From: RBG-16-34-14 sp963798865
Lineage (GTDB): Bacteria; Bacteroidota; Ignavibacteria; Ignavibacteriales; Ignavibacteriaceae
DNA: 64,000 nt
Reading direction: 5' to 3'
Assembly: GCA_963798865.1 (NCBI GenBank)
Contig: CAWCVZ010000004.1
Span: 248,001-312,000, forward strand
Numbering within the stretch: position 1 is the stretch's first letter; every line of letters starts with the position of its first letter. The notes beneath the pieces were generated by a model. It saw only the letters and a program-made list of their open reading frames with translations. It ran no database searches and was not told where the DNA came from. The translations under genes were made by a program, and so were the position numbers. Of this stretch, positions 36,759-45,622 are shown one piece after another.

Positions 36759-38000
36759 ATGGTTAAGTTTTTTCAGTTTCTTTTTGTGTGTTTGTTCGTG
36801 GTATCTTTTAGTTCCTTCGCTCAGAATTTATCAATAAGCAACAATACCGGGCATGAAGAATTTAATTCCACATCAAGAGGGGCTGTTTTGTATGATCAAA
36901 CAGCCAATCCCGGAACTAACGGATCACCCTCTCAATATTTTTCTGATTTTACAGCTGCTGGAGAATCTGCTGATGATTTTACCGTTCCAGGTGGTTTTAC
37001 CTGGAATATAAACGAAGTATTTATTGTTGGAACATATAATGCGGGTGCTGGTGCCAATTATCAGGATGTTTCTGTTTACATATATGATAATAATGCCGGG
37101 GTTCCAGGGAATTTAGTTTATTCAGCTTTAAATGTTGCTGTTACATTTCCTGCAAGTGCAGATTTTGATGTTGTTCTTCCCACAGTTGCCTCATTACCAG
37201 CGGGTACATATTGGTTGAGCGTTATAATTAATATGGCATTTAACCCTGGCGGCTCTCAATTCTTCTGGTCGCAAGGGACCGTTCAGCATGGCAGTTTCCA
37301 TTGTTTCAGAGATCAGCAAAACCTGTTTGGTACGGGATTGTTTGCTAACTGGGCTTCAACTCAAGGCACCGGTATTGGCGGTGGTGTTGAACCCGATCTT
37401 CTTTTTACAGTATACGGAGAAGCAGTTGTACCAGTAGAATTAACTTCTTTTTCAGCTTCAGTAATTAATGGAAAAGTTAATCTTAACTGGTCAACCGCTA
37501 CAGAAACCAATAACTATGGTTTTGATGTTGAAAGAAAAGTAACGGGTCAAGAATTCGCAAAAGTTGGATTTGTTGCTGGTTTTGGAACAACAACAGAAGC
37601 AAGAAACTACAACTTTGTTGATAACAGTGTTACCTCAGGAAATTATACTTACAGGTTAAAACAAGTAGATCTTGATGGAACATCTGAGTATTCAAATGAA
37701 GTTGAAGTAAGTCTTGCACCGTCTTCATATTCATTGGATCAGAACTATCCAAATCCATTCAACCCATCAACAAAGATAAACTTCAGTCTTGCTTCGGATT
37801 CAAAGGTAACATTAAAGATATTTGATGTACTTGGACAGGAAGTAACGACATTGATAAATGGAAGCTTAAGTGCAGGAATTCATAACCTGAACTTTGATGC
37901 TTCTGGAATAAACAGTGGAGTTTACTTCTACACAATAGAAGCAACCGGTGTTGATGGAACAAACTTCCAATCAACAAAGAAGATGATGCTTACTAAGTAA
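36759..38000 (+). CDS. Secreted T9SS protein 2 of 4
   Basis: A 413-residue exported protein behind a CCGGAGG site. Signal peptide ends near SSFAQ. The unique part (about residues 23-220) is one beta-rich domain (TAAGESADDFTVPGGFTWNI ... YIYDNNAGVPGNLVY ... PAGTYWLSVII) with no catalytic motif. The rest is the shared C-terminal cassette with T9SS type A signal. Flanked by its own promoter and terminator, so it is a separate transcript. Function unknown; surface structural or binding role inferred. Confidence 0.86.
   Translation: MVKFFQFLFVCLFVVSFSSFAQNLSISNNTGHEEFNSTSRGAVLYDQTANPGTNGSPSQYFSDFTAAGESADDFTVPGGFTWNINEVFIVGTYNAGAGANYQDVSVYIYDNNAGVPGNLVYSALNVAVTFPASADFDVVLPTVASLPAGTYWLSVIINMAFNPGGSQFFWSQGTVQHGSFHCFRDQQNLFGTGLFANWASTQGTGIGGGVEPDLLFTVYGEAVVPVELTSFSASVINGKVNLNWSTATETNNYGFDVERKVTGQEFAKVGFVAGFGTTTEARNYNFVDNSVTSGNYTYRLKQVDLDGTSEYSNEVEVSLAPSSYSLDQNYPNPFNPSTKINFSLASDSKVTLKIFDVLGQEVTTLINGSLSAGIHNLNFDASGINSGVYFYTIEATGVDGTNFQSTKKMMLTK
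37491..38000 (+). repeat. T9SS C-terminal cassette, copy 2
   Basis: Nearly identical to 36059-36568 (offset 1432 bases). The sequence just upstream, coding for the same VPVELTSF motif, differs at many silent positions, so the identity begins abruptly at TCAACCGCT. Confidence 0.9.
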
Positions 38001-38030
38001 ATCTTTCTTAAATAATAAACATTTTGTTAG

Positions 38031-38056
38031 AGCCCGTCATCCAGACGGGCTTTTTT
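38031..38056 (+). terminator. Rho-independent terminator
   Basis: AGCCCGTC (38031-38038) pairs with GACGGGCT (38044-38051) across a 5-base loop and is followed by T6. Ends T9SS gene 2. Confidence 0.93.
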
Positions 38057-38151
38057 GTTTAAAGTTTTTATTCACTCATTTTATATATTTGCTAATTTGT
38101 TATTAATCCCATTTTAATACCTAATTAAAAAACAGGAATGTAAAATTTTTC

Positions 38152-38180
38152 TTGCATTAATTATCCATTTTCATTATTGT
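38152..38180 (+). promoter_or_regulatory. Sigma70-like promoter of T9SS gene 3
   Basis: TTGCAT (38152-38157), 17-base spacer, TATTGT (38175-38180): the same boxes as at 36654. A GAATTATAGTG motif follows at 38191-38201 and recurs before gene 4. Confidence 0.65.
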
Positions 38181-38292
38181 TGAACCAGTGGAATTATAGT
38201 GGGCAATTAATAACAAAATTTAGTCTGAGGGTATATATCTTTTCACTGTATTCCAAATCCAATTCATTTTATAAAAAACAATAGGAGATCTT

Positions 38293-40314
38293 ATGAGGAG
38301 ATTCACCACTTTGTTACTTTTTTCCTTCATTTTTATTTTAGCTTCTTCTTCTTTTGCACAGTTTTCTAAAGTCAAAAGTGAAAAAGGAGAAGCTTATTCC
38401 CCGCAAAGCACTGACAGGTCAACAACCCTTCGGTACGATAACGGCGTAAATTTCAATTCAATCGGTCTAACCTCTGGAGGCACTTTTGAATATGCTGCAA
38501 GGTTTCCTGCTACAATGGTAACACCACTTGCAGGACAATCAATAACCCATGTTCTAACATATATTGGTGATCCTGGTACTTTCAATTTAAAAATTTATGG
38601 TGCGGGTACTACAACAACACCCGGTTCATTACTTTATACTCAATCCTTTACCGCAATAACAGATGCCTGGAAAACGATTGATTTAACTACTCCTGTTGTT
38701 GTTGGCACTACTGATATTTGGGTTTCGATTGAAGTAACCCACGCAGCTGGAGTTTTTCCTGCAGGAACAGATGCTGGTCCGGCTGTTGTTGATGGCGATT
38801 GGATTTATAACGGAGGTGTATGGAGCCGCTTATCTGTAATTGCTCCAACATTGAACTATAATTGGAACCTTGCGGCTGTAGTTGAAGATTTAGGACCCGG
38901 CTGTAATGTTGGTGATCCTATTAATCCTTCTCCTGCAAATAATGCAACAAATGTTTCAGCTTCCCTGGCATCAATTACCTGGTCAAATCCACCAGAAGCT
39001 AATACAAATACTTTATGGTTTGGAACAGCTCCTAATAGTTTAAACAATGTTCAATCAGGAACTTTAGCAACCTCATGGTCGGTTAGCGGGCCATTATCAT
39101 ATAGTACAACATATTACTGGAGAGTAGAAGAAGTTGGTGATACCTGTAGTACTCTTGGTCCGGTTTGGAGTTTTACAGTTGAATCAGATCCAAATATTCT
39201 TACTGCTTTCTTTGACGACTTTGAATCAAATACGGATTCAACAGCTTCAGGATGGGTAATTGTTAATGATGGCGGAACGCTTGTTTGGAGAGTATTTCCA
39301 TTCCCGGCTAACCCATTCTTCCCGAATTATCCAAATACATATACACTACCCTGTGGTGGAACCTGCGGTAAAGTTCTTTCAGCAGATTCTGATGAAGGTG
39401 GTTCCAGTACCGGCCCTACAACTTTAAGATCTACTGCAACAATTAACCAAACTTTCAATGCAACCCAGCACCAAACTGTTATGCTTGAATTTGACAATGA
39501 TGTTAATAATCTAGACGTAGATGATTTTGAATATGTAGAAGTAAGCAATGATGGCGGTTCAACATGGAATATTGCATGGCAATTTGGAGGTACAACAACA
39601 GATTTAAGAAATACACACGAAGTTGTAAACCTCAGTACCTGGGCTGCATTACATAACTTCCAGGTTAGGTTCAGATCAGTTCAGCCAGGCTGGGACTGGT
39701 GGTGGACAATTGATAATGTTGCGATATATCTCAGCAATGCAGTTCCGGTTGAATTAACATCATTTGCTGCATCAGTTGTTGGTGGAAAAGTAAACCTTAA
39801 CTGGTCAACCGCTACAGAAACCAATAACTATGGTTTTGATGTTGAAAGAAAAATTACAGGACAGGAATTCACAAAGGTTGGATTTGTTGCTGGTTTTGGA
39901 ACAACAACAGAAGCAAAGAACTATAACTTTGTTGATAACAGTGTTACCTCAGGAAATTATACTTACAGGTTAAAACAAGTAGACCTTGATGGAACATCTG
40001 AGTATTCAAATGAAGTTGAAGTAAGTCTTGCACCATCATCATATTCATTGGATCAAAACTATCCAAATCCATTCAACCCATCAACAAAGATAAACTTCAG
40101 TCTTGCTTCGGATTCAAAAGTAACATTAAAGATATTTGATGTACTTGGACAGGAAGTAACGACATTGATAAATGGAAGCTTAAGTGCAGGAATTCATAAC
40201 CTGAACTTTGATGCTTCTGGAATAAACAGTGGAGTTTACTTCTACACAATAGAAGCAACCGGTGTTGATGGAACAAATTTCAAATCAACAAAGAAAATGA
40301 TGCTTACTAAGTAA
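38293..40314 (+). CDS. Secreted T9SS protein 3 of 4: adhesin-like domains and FN3
   Basis: A 673-residue exported protein; ATAGGAGA site before ATG. Signal peptide ends near SSSFAQ. A beta-rich N-terminal domain (about 45-195) is followed by an Ig/FN3-like domain (NNATNVSASLASITWSNPPEAN ... YYWRVEEVGDTCS) and a Cys-containing J-type domain (DDFESNTDSTASGWVIVNDGG ... LPCGGTCGKVLSADSDEGG). The C-terminal cassette with T9SS signal ends it. The middle region is homologous to T9SS protein 1 but clearly diverged, in contrast with the nearly identical cassette. No enzyme motif. Confidence 0.86.
   Translation: MRRFTTLLLFSFIFILASSSFAQFSKVKSEKGEAYSPQSTDRSTTLRYDNGVNFNSIGLTSGGTFEYAARFPATMVTPLAGQSITHVLTYIGDPGTFNLKIYGAGTTTTPGSLLYTQSFTAITDAWKTIDLTTPVVVGTTDIWVSIEVTHAAGVFPAGTDAGPAVVDGDWIYNGGVWSRLSVIAPTLNYNWNLAAVVEDLGPGCNVGDPINPSPANNATNVSASLASITWSNPPEANTNTLWFGTAPNSLNNVQSGTLATSWSVSGPLSYSTTYYWRVEEVGDTCSTLGPVWSFTVESDPNILTAFFDDFESNTDSTASGWVIVNDGGTLVWRVFPFPANPFFPNYPNTYTLPCGGTCGKVLSADSDEGGSSTGPTTLRSTATINQTFNATQHQTVMLEFDNDVNNLDVDDFEYVEVSNDGGSTWNIAWQFGGTTTDLRNTHEVVNLSTWAALHNFQVRFRSVQPGWDWWWTIDNVAIYLSNAVPVELTSFAASVVGGKVNLNWSTATETNNYGFDVERKITGQEFTKVGFVAGFGTTTEAKNYNFVDNSVTSGNYTYRLKQVDLDGTSEYSNEVEVSLAPSSYSLDQNYPNPFNPSTKINFSLASDSKVTLKIFDVLGQEVTTLINGSLSAGIHNLNFDASGINSGVYFYTIEATGVDGTNFKSTKKMMLTK
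39805..40314 (+). repeat. T9SS C-terminal cassette, copy 3
   Basis: Offset 3746 bases from copy 1. Slightly more diverged near its 5' end (KITGQEFTKVG; EAKNYNF) but almost identical over the final 300 bases. Confidence 0.88.
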
Positions 40315-40352
40315 AAAATTCTTTGTTTTTATAATAAAGATATAAAAGAGTT

Positions 40353-40377
40353 AAGCCCCACTTTGTGGGGCTTTTTT
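40353..40377 (+). terminator. Rho-independent terminator
   Basis: AAGCCCCAC (40353-40361) pairs with GTGGGGCTT (40365-40373) across TTT, followed by a T run. Ends T9SS gene 3. The rest of the 321-base gap to 40636 holds the promoter described at 40484. Confidence 0.93.
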
Positions 40378-40483
40378 ATTTAAATAAATCTCTGAAATTT
40401 CCCTTTACTTAGTAGGTTATTTGTCAGAAGTAATTAATTAAAATCAAAAGTCCTTTATATAATACTCAAGTCTAAAATATTTC

Positions 40484-40512
40484 TTGCTTTATTTCAATAT
40501 TTTCCTTAATGT
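40484..40512 (+). promoter_or_regulatory. Sigma70-like promoter of T9SS gene 4
   Basis: TTGCTT (40484-40489), 17-base spacer, TAATGT (40507-40512). GAATTATAGTG at 40522-40532 repeats the motif after the gene 3 promoter, at nearly the same distance. Confidence 0.62.
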
Positions 40513-40635
40513 TAAAAGCAAGAATTATAGTGTCCAAATAAAATTGAATTCAAAAAAAAGGGCATTCTTCCACTATAGTTCTACAGGATTAAAATTATTA
40601 ACAAAATCATCAAATTAAATAAACGGAGGAGTTCT

Positions 40636-42105
40636 ATGCTAAAAAGAATCTACATTTTACCTTTCATTATGTTGCTGACATTAATTTGGTTTACGATGCC
40701 CCAAATTAATGGACAGGATAAAGGAATAAATTTTTCTAAAGAGATTTATGATGTTGCCCCGCCGCATTCGGTTGTTCCGGCAGATACAACCCCTCCGGTA
40801 GGATTTCCTTATCCAACACTTTTTAATTGTCCATATTCAACAGTTTCAACTCCTGCAATTAATGCAGGCACTGTTGGAGCAATGTTTTTTAATAATTTGT
40901 TTTATCTGAACAGATGGAACGCTACAATGCTTTATCGTTATAATGGTGGAATTGGTGGTCCAACAACTTTGTCTGATTCAGCAGTTTACCAGGGAAGTAT
41001 AAGGGACTTAACAACTGATGGGACATTCTTATATGGAAGTGCGGCTTCAACAACTATACATAAGATGAATGCCAATGGAATATCGCAGGGTACTATAATA
41101 AGCGCAGGTGGAATTGCAAGAGCTATTGCGTATTCGCCAGATGAAAGTGCTTTTTTCGTTTGTGATTTTAGCAGTAATATTGGTGTTATTAATGCGACAA
41201 CTGGTGCATTAATCAGAACATTAACCGGTACTTCAACATTGGCTGCAAAATATGGTATGGCTTATTCTAATATTGTCACCTGAAGGACCAGTATTATGGG
41301 TTTGGGGTCAAGGAACAACCGCTGACCCATATAATAACTTATGGAAATTAAATCCAATAACAGGAGCTACGATTGCAAACTATAGATTTGGTCCATATCC
41401 GGTACAAACAGGTGCAACATCGCACGATGGAATAGCGGGTGGTGCTGAAGTTTGTGTAATTAGCGGACATTATGTTTTAATTCTGAATCACCAGAATTAT
41501 GCTTTAACCGGTTATGATTTAGGAGCTGTTGTTCCGGTTGAATTAACATCATTTGCTGCATCAGTTGTTGGTGGAAAAGTAAACCTGAACTGGTCAACCG
41601 CTACAGAAACCAATAACTATGGTTTTGATGTTGAAAGAAAAGTAACGGGACAGGAATTCACAAAAGGTTGGATTTGTTGCTGGTTTTGGAACAACAACAG
41701 AAGCAAGAAACTACAACTTTGTTGATAATAGTGTTACCTCAGGAAATTATACTTACAGGTTAAAACAAGTAGATCTTGATGGAACATCTGAGTATTCAAA
41801 TGAAGTTGAAGTAAGTCTTGCACCATCATCATATTCATTGGATCAAAACTATCCAAATCCATTCAACCCATCAACAAAGATAAACTTCAGTCTTAGCATC
41901 AGATTCAAAAGTAACATTAAAGATATTTGATGTACTTGGGCAGGAAGTAACGACATTGATAAATGGAAGCTTAAGTGCAGGAATTCATAACCTGAACTTT
42001 GATGCTTCTGGAATAAACAGTGGAGTTTACTTCTACACAATAGAAGCAACCGGTGTTGATGGAACAAATTTCAAATCAACAAAGAAGATGATGCTTACTA
42101 AGTAA
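40636..42105 (+). pseudogene. Secreted T9SS protein 4 of 4, three frameshifts
   Basis: A CGGAGGAG site and signal peptide (ending near QINGQ) start a protein that resembles a beta-propeller (LFYLNRWNATMLYRYNGG, RDLTTDGTFLYGSAAS, LWKLNPITGATIANYRFG) and ends in the shared T9SS cassette. The frame breaks near 41265-41280, at 41656-41659 (CACAAAAGG where gene 3 has CACAAAGG) and at about 41894 (CTTAGCATC against CTTGCTTC). Each is an apparent extra base. Removing all three restores one 488-residue protein ending KKMMLTK at 42105. Either sequence errors or recent inactivation; the intact promoter, ribosome site and terminator favour errors. Confidence 0.85.
41594..42105 (+). repeat. T9SS C-terminal cassette, copy 4 (two indels)
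   Basis: Nearly identical to the other three cassettes apart from one extra A at 41656-41659 and one near 41894. Two bases longer than its sisters (512 against 510), as expected for two insertions. Confidence 0.88.
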
Positions 42106-42133
42106 AAAAAACTTAATAATTTTCTTATAGAAT

Positions 42134-42162
42134 AAGTCCCGGCATACGTCGGGACTTTTTTA
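42134..42162 (+). terminator. Rho-independent terminator
   Basis: AAGTCCCG (42134-42141) pairs with CGGGACTT (42150-42157), followed by a T run. Ends T9SS gene 4. Confidence 0.88.
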
Positions 42163-42176
42163 TTGGTTAATCTGCA

Positions 42177-42205
42177 TTGATACTTCATTTCTTATTTGAT
42201 AATTT
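42177..42205 (+). promoter_or_regulatory. Sigma70-like promoter of the TPR lipoprotein/DUF58 operon
   Basis: TTGATA (42177-42182), 17-base spacer, TAATTT (42200-42205), 34 bases before the ATG at 42239. Confidence 0.55.
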
Positions 42206-42238
42206 AGTTCAGCATTAAAAATAAGTATAGAAAATAAA

Positions 42239-42745
42239 ATGAGAATAAAACTGTTATCCATTATTTTTATTAGTCTTATATTTTTTACTTGCAGTAAAAC
42301 ATCCGATAAAGAATACATGAAATCTGCCTCAGAAAAAGTAAAAGCAGGGAATATCTCGGAAGCTGTTTCCGATTACAATAAGATGATAGAAGAGTATCCT
42401 CAAAGTGAACTTACCCCTAATGCTATTATTGAATTAGCTACTTTATATCATGAAAACAAAGTAAAAAATATTCCTCATCCTGAGGCGTTAAAAAAAGCAG
42501 CTGAATTATTTATTTCTGTTTCCGAAAAATTTCCTAAAAATGAAAAAGCTCCATCATCATTATTCATGGGAGGTTTTATTTACGCAAATGAGATTATGGA
42601 TTATAACAAAGCAAAAGAAATTTATAATCTATTCTTAAAAAAATACCCAAAAGATCAGCTTGCTGACGATGCAAAAGCGGAGCTTGAAAACATGGGATTA
42701 TCACCAGATGAAATTCTTAAAAAGAAAATTTCAGTGAAAGAATAA
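42239..42745 (+). CDS. TPR-containing lipoprotein, BamD-like
   Basis: A 168-residue exported protein. A short hydrophobic signal ends with FFTC, so Cys18 is the likely lipidated residue. The mature part is helical with tetratricopeptide-like repeats (KVKAGNISEAVSDYNKMIEEYP; NYNKAKEIYNLFLKKYPKDQLADDAKAEL type). The pattern resembles BamD/YbgF outer-membrane lipoproteins but is shorter than BamD (about 245). Its stop is immediately followed by the ATG of the DUF58 gene, so the two are co-translated. Exact function unknown. Confidence 0.83.
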   Translation: MRIKLLSIIFISLIFFTCSKTSDKEYMKSASEKVKAGNISEAVSDYNKMIEEYPQSELTPNAIIELATLYHENKVKNIPHPEALKKAAELFISVSEKFPKNEKAPSSLFMGGFIYANEIMDYNKAKEIYNLFLKKYPKDQLADDAKAELENMGLSPDEILKKKISVKE

Positions 42746-43654
42746 ATGAATCCCGTTTCACAGGATTACAGAAAATTTTTAGATCCGTCAATAATTTCCA
42801 AGCTTAATTCTTTAGAATTAAAAGCCAGGCTGGTTGTTGAAGGATTTATGGTTGGTCTTCATAAAAGTCCTTATCATGGCTTTAGTGCTGAATTCACACA
42901 ACATAGGCCTTATATGCAGGGAGACGGGTTAAAAGATATTGATTGGAAAGTATACGGTAAAACAGAAAAGTTTTTTATAAAACAATATGAAGAGGAAACA
43001 AATTTAAAGAGTTATATTCTTCTGGATATAAGTAATTCGATGAACTTTGCTTATGATAAGAATATTAAAAAGATTGAGTATGCATCAACTCTTGTTGCAG
43101 CTTTTTCGTATTTAATGATTAAACAGCAGGATGCAGTTGGGCTTGCAGTTTATGCAGATAAAATAGTTAAATATTTCCCTCCTAAAATGTCCAGAGCTTA
43201 TTTGCGCGAGATAATAAAAAACCTCGCACAGATAGAACCTTCTGAAAAAACAAATACCGCGGAATGTCTTAATTCCATTGCAGAAAAAATTAAGAGAAGA
43301 GGTCTTGTAATAATTGTTTCAGATTTTTTTGATGATGTGAATGCAATTCTTAAAGCATTAAAACATTTCAGGTATAAGAGGCACGAGGTTATTGTATTTC
43401 AAATACTGGACCCGATTGAACGGACTTTTGCTTTTGGAAAGGATGCAATATTTAGGGATATGGAAACAACTGAGGAGATGACAACTCAACCTTACCAGAT
43501 CCAGAAATCTTACCGGGATGCAATGAATGAGTTTATTGGGAAAATAAAATCAGAATGTCTTAATTCAAATATTGAATACAACCTGATTGAAACTTCTGCT
43601 CCATTCGACAAAGCGCTTTTCAGTTATATTCAAAAAAGAAGCAAACTCTACTGA
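42746..43654 (+). CDS. DUF58/von Willebrand-like domain protein
   Basis: A 302-residue cytoplasmic DUF58 protein. The N-terminal signature is GFSAEFTQHRPYMQGDGLKDIDWKVYGKTEKFFIKQYEEE; a MIDAS-like metal site DISNSM lies in YILLDISNSMNFAYD (about residue 95). DUF58 proteins usually work with a MoxR-type AAA ATPase as chaperone-like pairs; none is seen next to it here. It starts one base after the TPR lipoprotein stop. The function of this pair is unknown. Confidence 0.88.
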   Translation: MNPVSQDYRKFLDPSIISKLNSLELKARLVVEGFMVGLHKSPYHGFSAEFTQHRPYMQGDGLKDIDWKVYGKTEKFFIKQYEEETNLKSYILLDISNSMNFAYDKNIKKIEYASTLVAAFSYLMIKQQDAVGLAVYADKIVKYFPPKMSRAYLREIIKNLAQIEPSEKTNTAECLNSIAEKIKRRGLVIIVSDFFDDVNAILKALKHFRYKRHEVIVFQILDPIERTFAFGKDAIFRDMETTEEMTTQPYQIQKSYRDAMNEFIGKIKSECLNSNIEYNLIETSAPFDKALFSYIQKRSKLY

Positions 43655-43655
43655 A

Positions 43656-43666
43656 ATTACAAGATT
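43656..43666 (+). repeat. Left arm of an 11-base inverted repeat around the four-helix-bundle gene
   Basis: ATTACAAGATT is the exact reverse complement of AATCTTGTAAT at 44140-44150. The pair brackets the gene at 43696-44115 by 29 and 24 bases. Confidence 0.75.
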
Positions 43667-43695
43667 CCAAAATTGCAACAATCAAAATTATTAGA

Positions 43696-44115
43696 TTAAA
43701 ATTTCAATAATTGAATAAAAAGTATTTTAACATTTTTAATTTTCTCTTTTATATCATAACTCTTCAAATATTTTTTAAAATTATATAGTTGGCTTATAAT
43801 ATTAACTGCCATGGTAAAATTGTTATCAAAACTATCTTTGGAAATATAGTTTAAATCAAGAGCAACATATAACATTGATCTGACTTCACCTGCTGAACCC
43901 TTTGCATAGTTTAGGAAATTTCTAAATTCTTTATTATTATCTCGTTCAAAACCTTCAGCAATATTATTGATTATAGAAACAGAAGACCTTTGAATTTGAT
44001 CTTTAAGCCCGTAATCTTTTTTAAAATTATCCAATGAGGTTAACACATATATTGATTTCACAAATTCTCTGGCATCTTTCCAAACTTGAAGGTCTTCAAA
44101 AGACTTAACTCTCAT
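43696..44115 (-). CDS. Four-helix-bundle protein (23S rRNA intervening-sequence family)
   Basis: A 139-residue, all-helical protein with the family signature (FEDLQVWKDAREFVKSIY, LKDQIQRSSVSIINNIAEGFER, RNFLNYAKGSAGEVRSMLYVA). The family occurs both in 23S rRNA intervening sequences and as stand-alone genes, and is related to Avd of diversity-generating retroelements. Here it is alone: no reverse transcriptase or rRNA is in the window. A very strong ribosome site (AGGAGGA) precedes ATG. It lies between the DUF58 and phosphohexomutase genes, bracketed by an 11-base inverted repeat, which suggests a small inserted cassette. Molecular function unknown. Confidence 0.9.
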   Translation of the reverse strand: MRVKSFEDLQVWKDAREFVKSIYVLTSLDNFKKDYGLKDQIQRSSVSIINNIAEGFERDNNKEFRNFLNYAKGSAGEVRSMLYVALDLNYISKDSFDNNFTMAVNIISQLYNFKKYLKSYDIKEKIKNVKILFIQLLKF

Positions 44116-44139
44116 TTTATCCTCCTATAAAATTATTTT

Positions 44140-44158
44140 AATCTTGTAATCTTGTAAT
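44140..44158 (-). repeat. Right arm of the inverted repeat, partly doubled
   Basis: AATCTTGTAAT (44140-44150) is followed at once by a second ATCTTGTAAT (44149-44158). It is the inverted partner of 43656-43666. Confidence 0.75.
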
Positions 44159-44163
44159 CAATG

Positions 44164-45510
44164 TTAGAGATGTTTGATATAGGAAAGATAATTAGCGGCG
44201 AGTTCTTCAGCCTTAACCTTCGTCTTAGCCTCTGTAATTATCCTAATAATCGGTTCTGTATTTGATTTTCTAAAATGCACCCAATGATCAGCAAAATCAA
44301 TTCTTAATCCATCATCGGTATTTATTTTTTCAGATTTATACTTATTGATTAAAGAATCAATTATAACATCTGGTTTTATGTTTTCAAGCTCTACTTTCTT
44401 TTTATCTATAAAATATTCAGGAAGAGATTTTTTTAATTCTGAAATGGATTTACCAAATTCCAGAAGGTGCTGTAAAGTAATAGCAATGCCAACTAAAGCA
44501 TCTCTGCCATAATGCAGTGCCGGATAAATTACTCCACCGCTTCCCTCGCCCCCAATAATTGCTTTTACTTCTTTCATTTTCTTAACAACATTTGCTTCGC
44601 CGACAGGGGAACGAAATACTTTACATCCCGCATCTTTTGCAACATCATCAACTCCTCTCGTAGTTGAAAGGTTAACTACAACATTTCCTTTCTTTTTTGA
44701 AAGAATAAATTTTACTGCCTGTGTAATTGTATTTTCTTCACCAAAAGGATTTCCTTCCTCAGTAATTAAAACTAGACGGTCAACATCCGGATCAACTACA
44801 ATTCCAATATCAGTTTTAGAATTCCTGACTGCTTTCATTGTCTTAACAAGATTTTCGGGAACCGGTTCTGGTTTTCGCGGAAATATCCCTGTCTTTTCGC
44901 AATTCATTTCAATTACATCACACCCGAATTTTCTAAGAAATTCTGGAATTATATAAGCACCGGCACCGTTAACGCAATCTGCCAAAACTTTAAATTTTCG
45001 TTTCTTGATTTTTTTAAGGTCAATATAATCCAGTGAAAGAACATCCTCAATATGTTTTTGGATACCGTCTGTAATTATTTTTTTTTCCAAGATTATTCCA
45101 TCCTTTATAAATCTTTTTTGGAGAGTTCAGAATTTCCATTAGAATTTTATTTTCTTCAGGAGACATAAATTGCCCGGTACTATTAAGAATTTAAGTGCAT
45201 TCCATTCATTTGGATTGTGGCTTGCTGAGATTGCAATACCTCCGTTTGCTTTTGTATTTTTAACAGTATATTGAACTGTTGGAGTCGGACAAATTCCGAT
45301 GTCAATAACATCTAATCCTTTTGCCAGAAGAGTTCCTGTAACAATATTTGTTACCATTTCGCCGGATATTCTTGCGTCTCTTCCAACAACAACCTTTCCC
45401 TTTTCAATAAATTCTGCATATGCAGAAGTGAATTTTACTAGCACTTCAGGGTCTAAACCGTCACCAATAATCCCTCTTATTCCTGAAATACTTACCATTA
45501 GTGTGGGCAT
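44164..45510 (-). pseudogene. Phosphohexomutase (phosphomannomutase/phosphoglucosamine mutase type), two compensating indels
   Basis: An alpha-D-phosphohexomutase that moves phosphate between C1 and C6 of a sugar phosphate. The active-site Ser loop is ISASHNP, the metal loop is DPDVDR, the sugar-binding loop is GEGSGGVI, and the C-terminal phosphate loop is RKSNTEPIIRI. The reading frame breaks twice: one A seems missing at about 45183 and one extra A sits in the A6 run at 45113-45118. Correcting both joins NEWNALKFLNSTGQFMSPEENKI to KRFIKDGIILEKKIITDG and gives one protein of 448 residues, the normal family size. Substrate (mannose, glucose or glucosamine phosphate) cannot be fixed by eye. 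Confidence 0.88.
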
Positions 45511-45622
45511 TCTTTCTCCGAATGAAATAAAATATATTTATGCTAAGATAAAATAATTTGATGATAGTTTTATGGATGGTGTATATTAATATCCATTATC
45601 AAATAAATTATTTAAATAAAAA

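Noticed and set aside
34529..42105. A diversity-generating retroelement acting on the T9SS genes.
   Set aside because: No reverse transcriptase and no adenine-biased template/variable repeat pair; the conserved part is the C-terminus, opposite to expectation.
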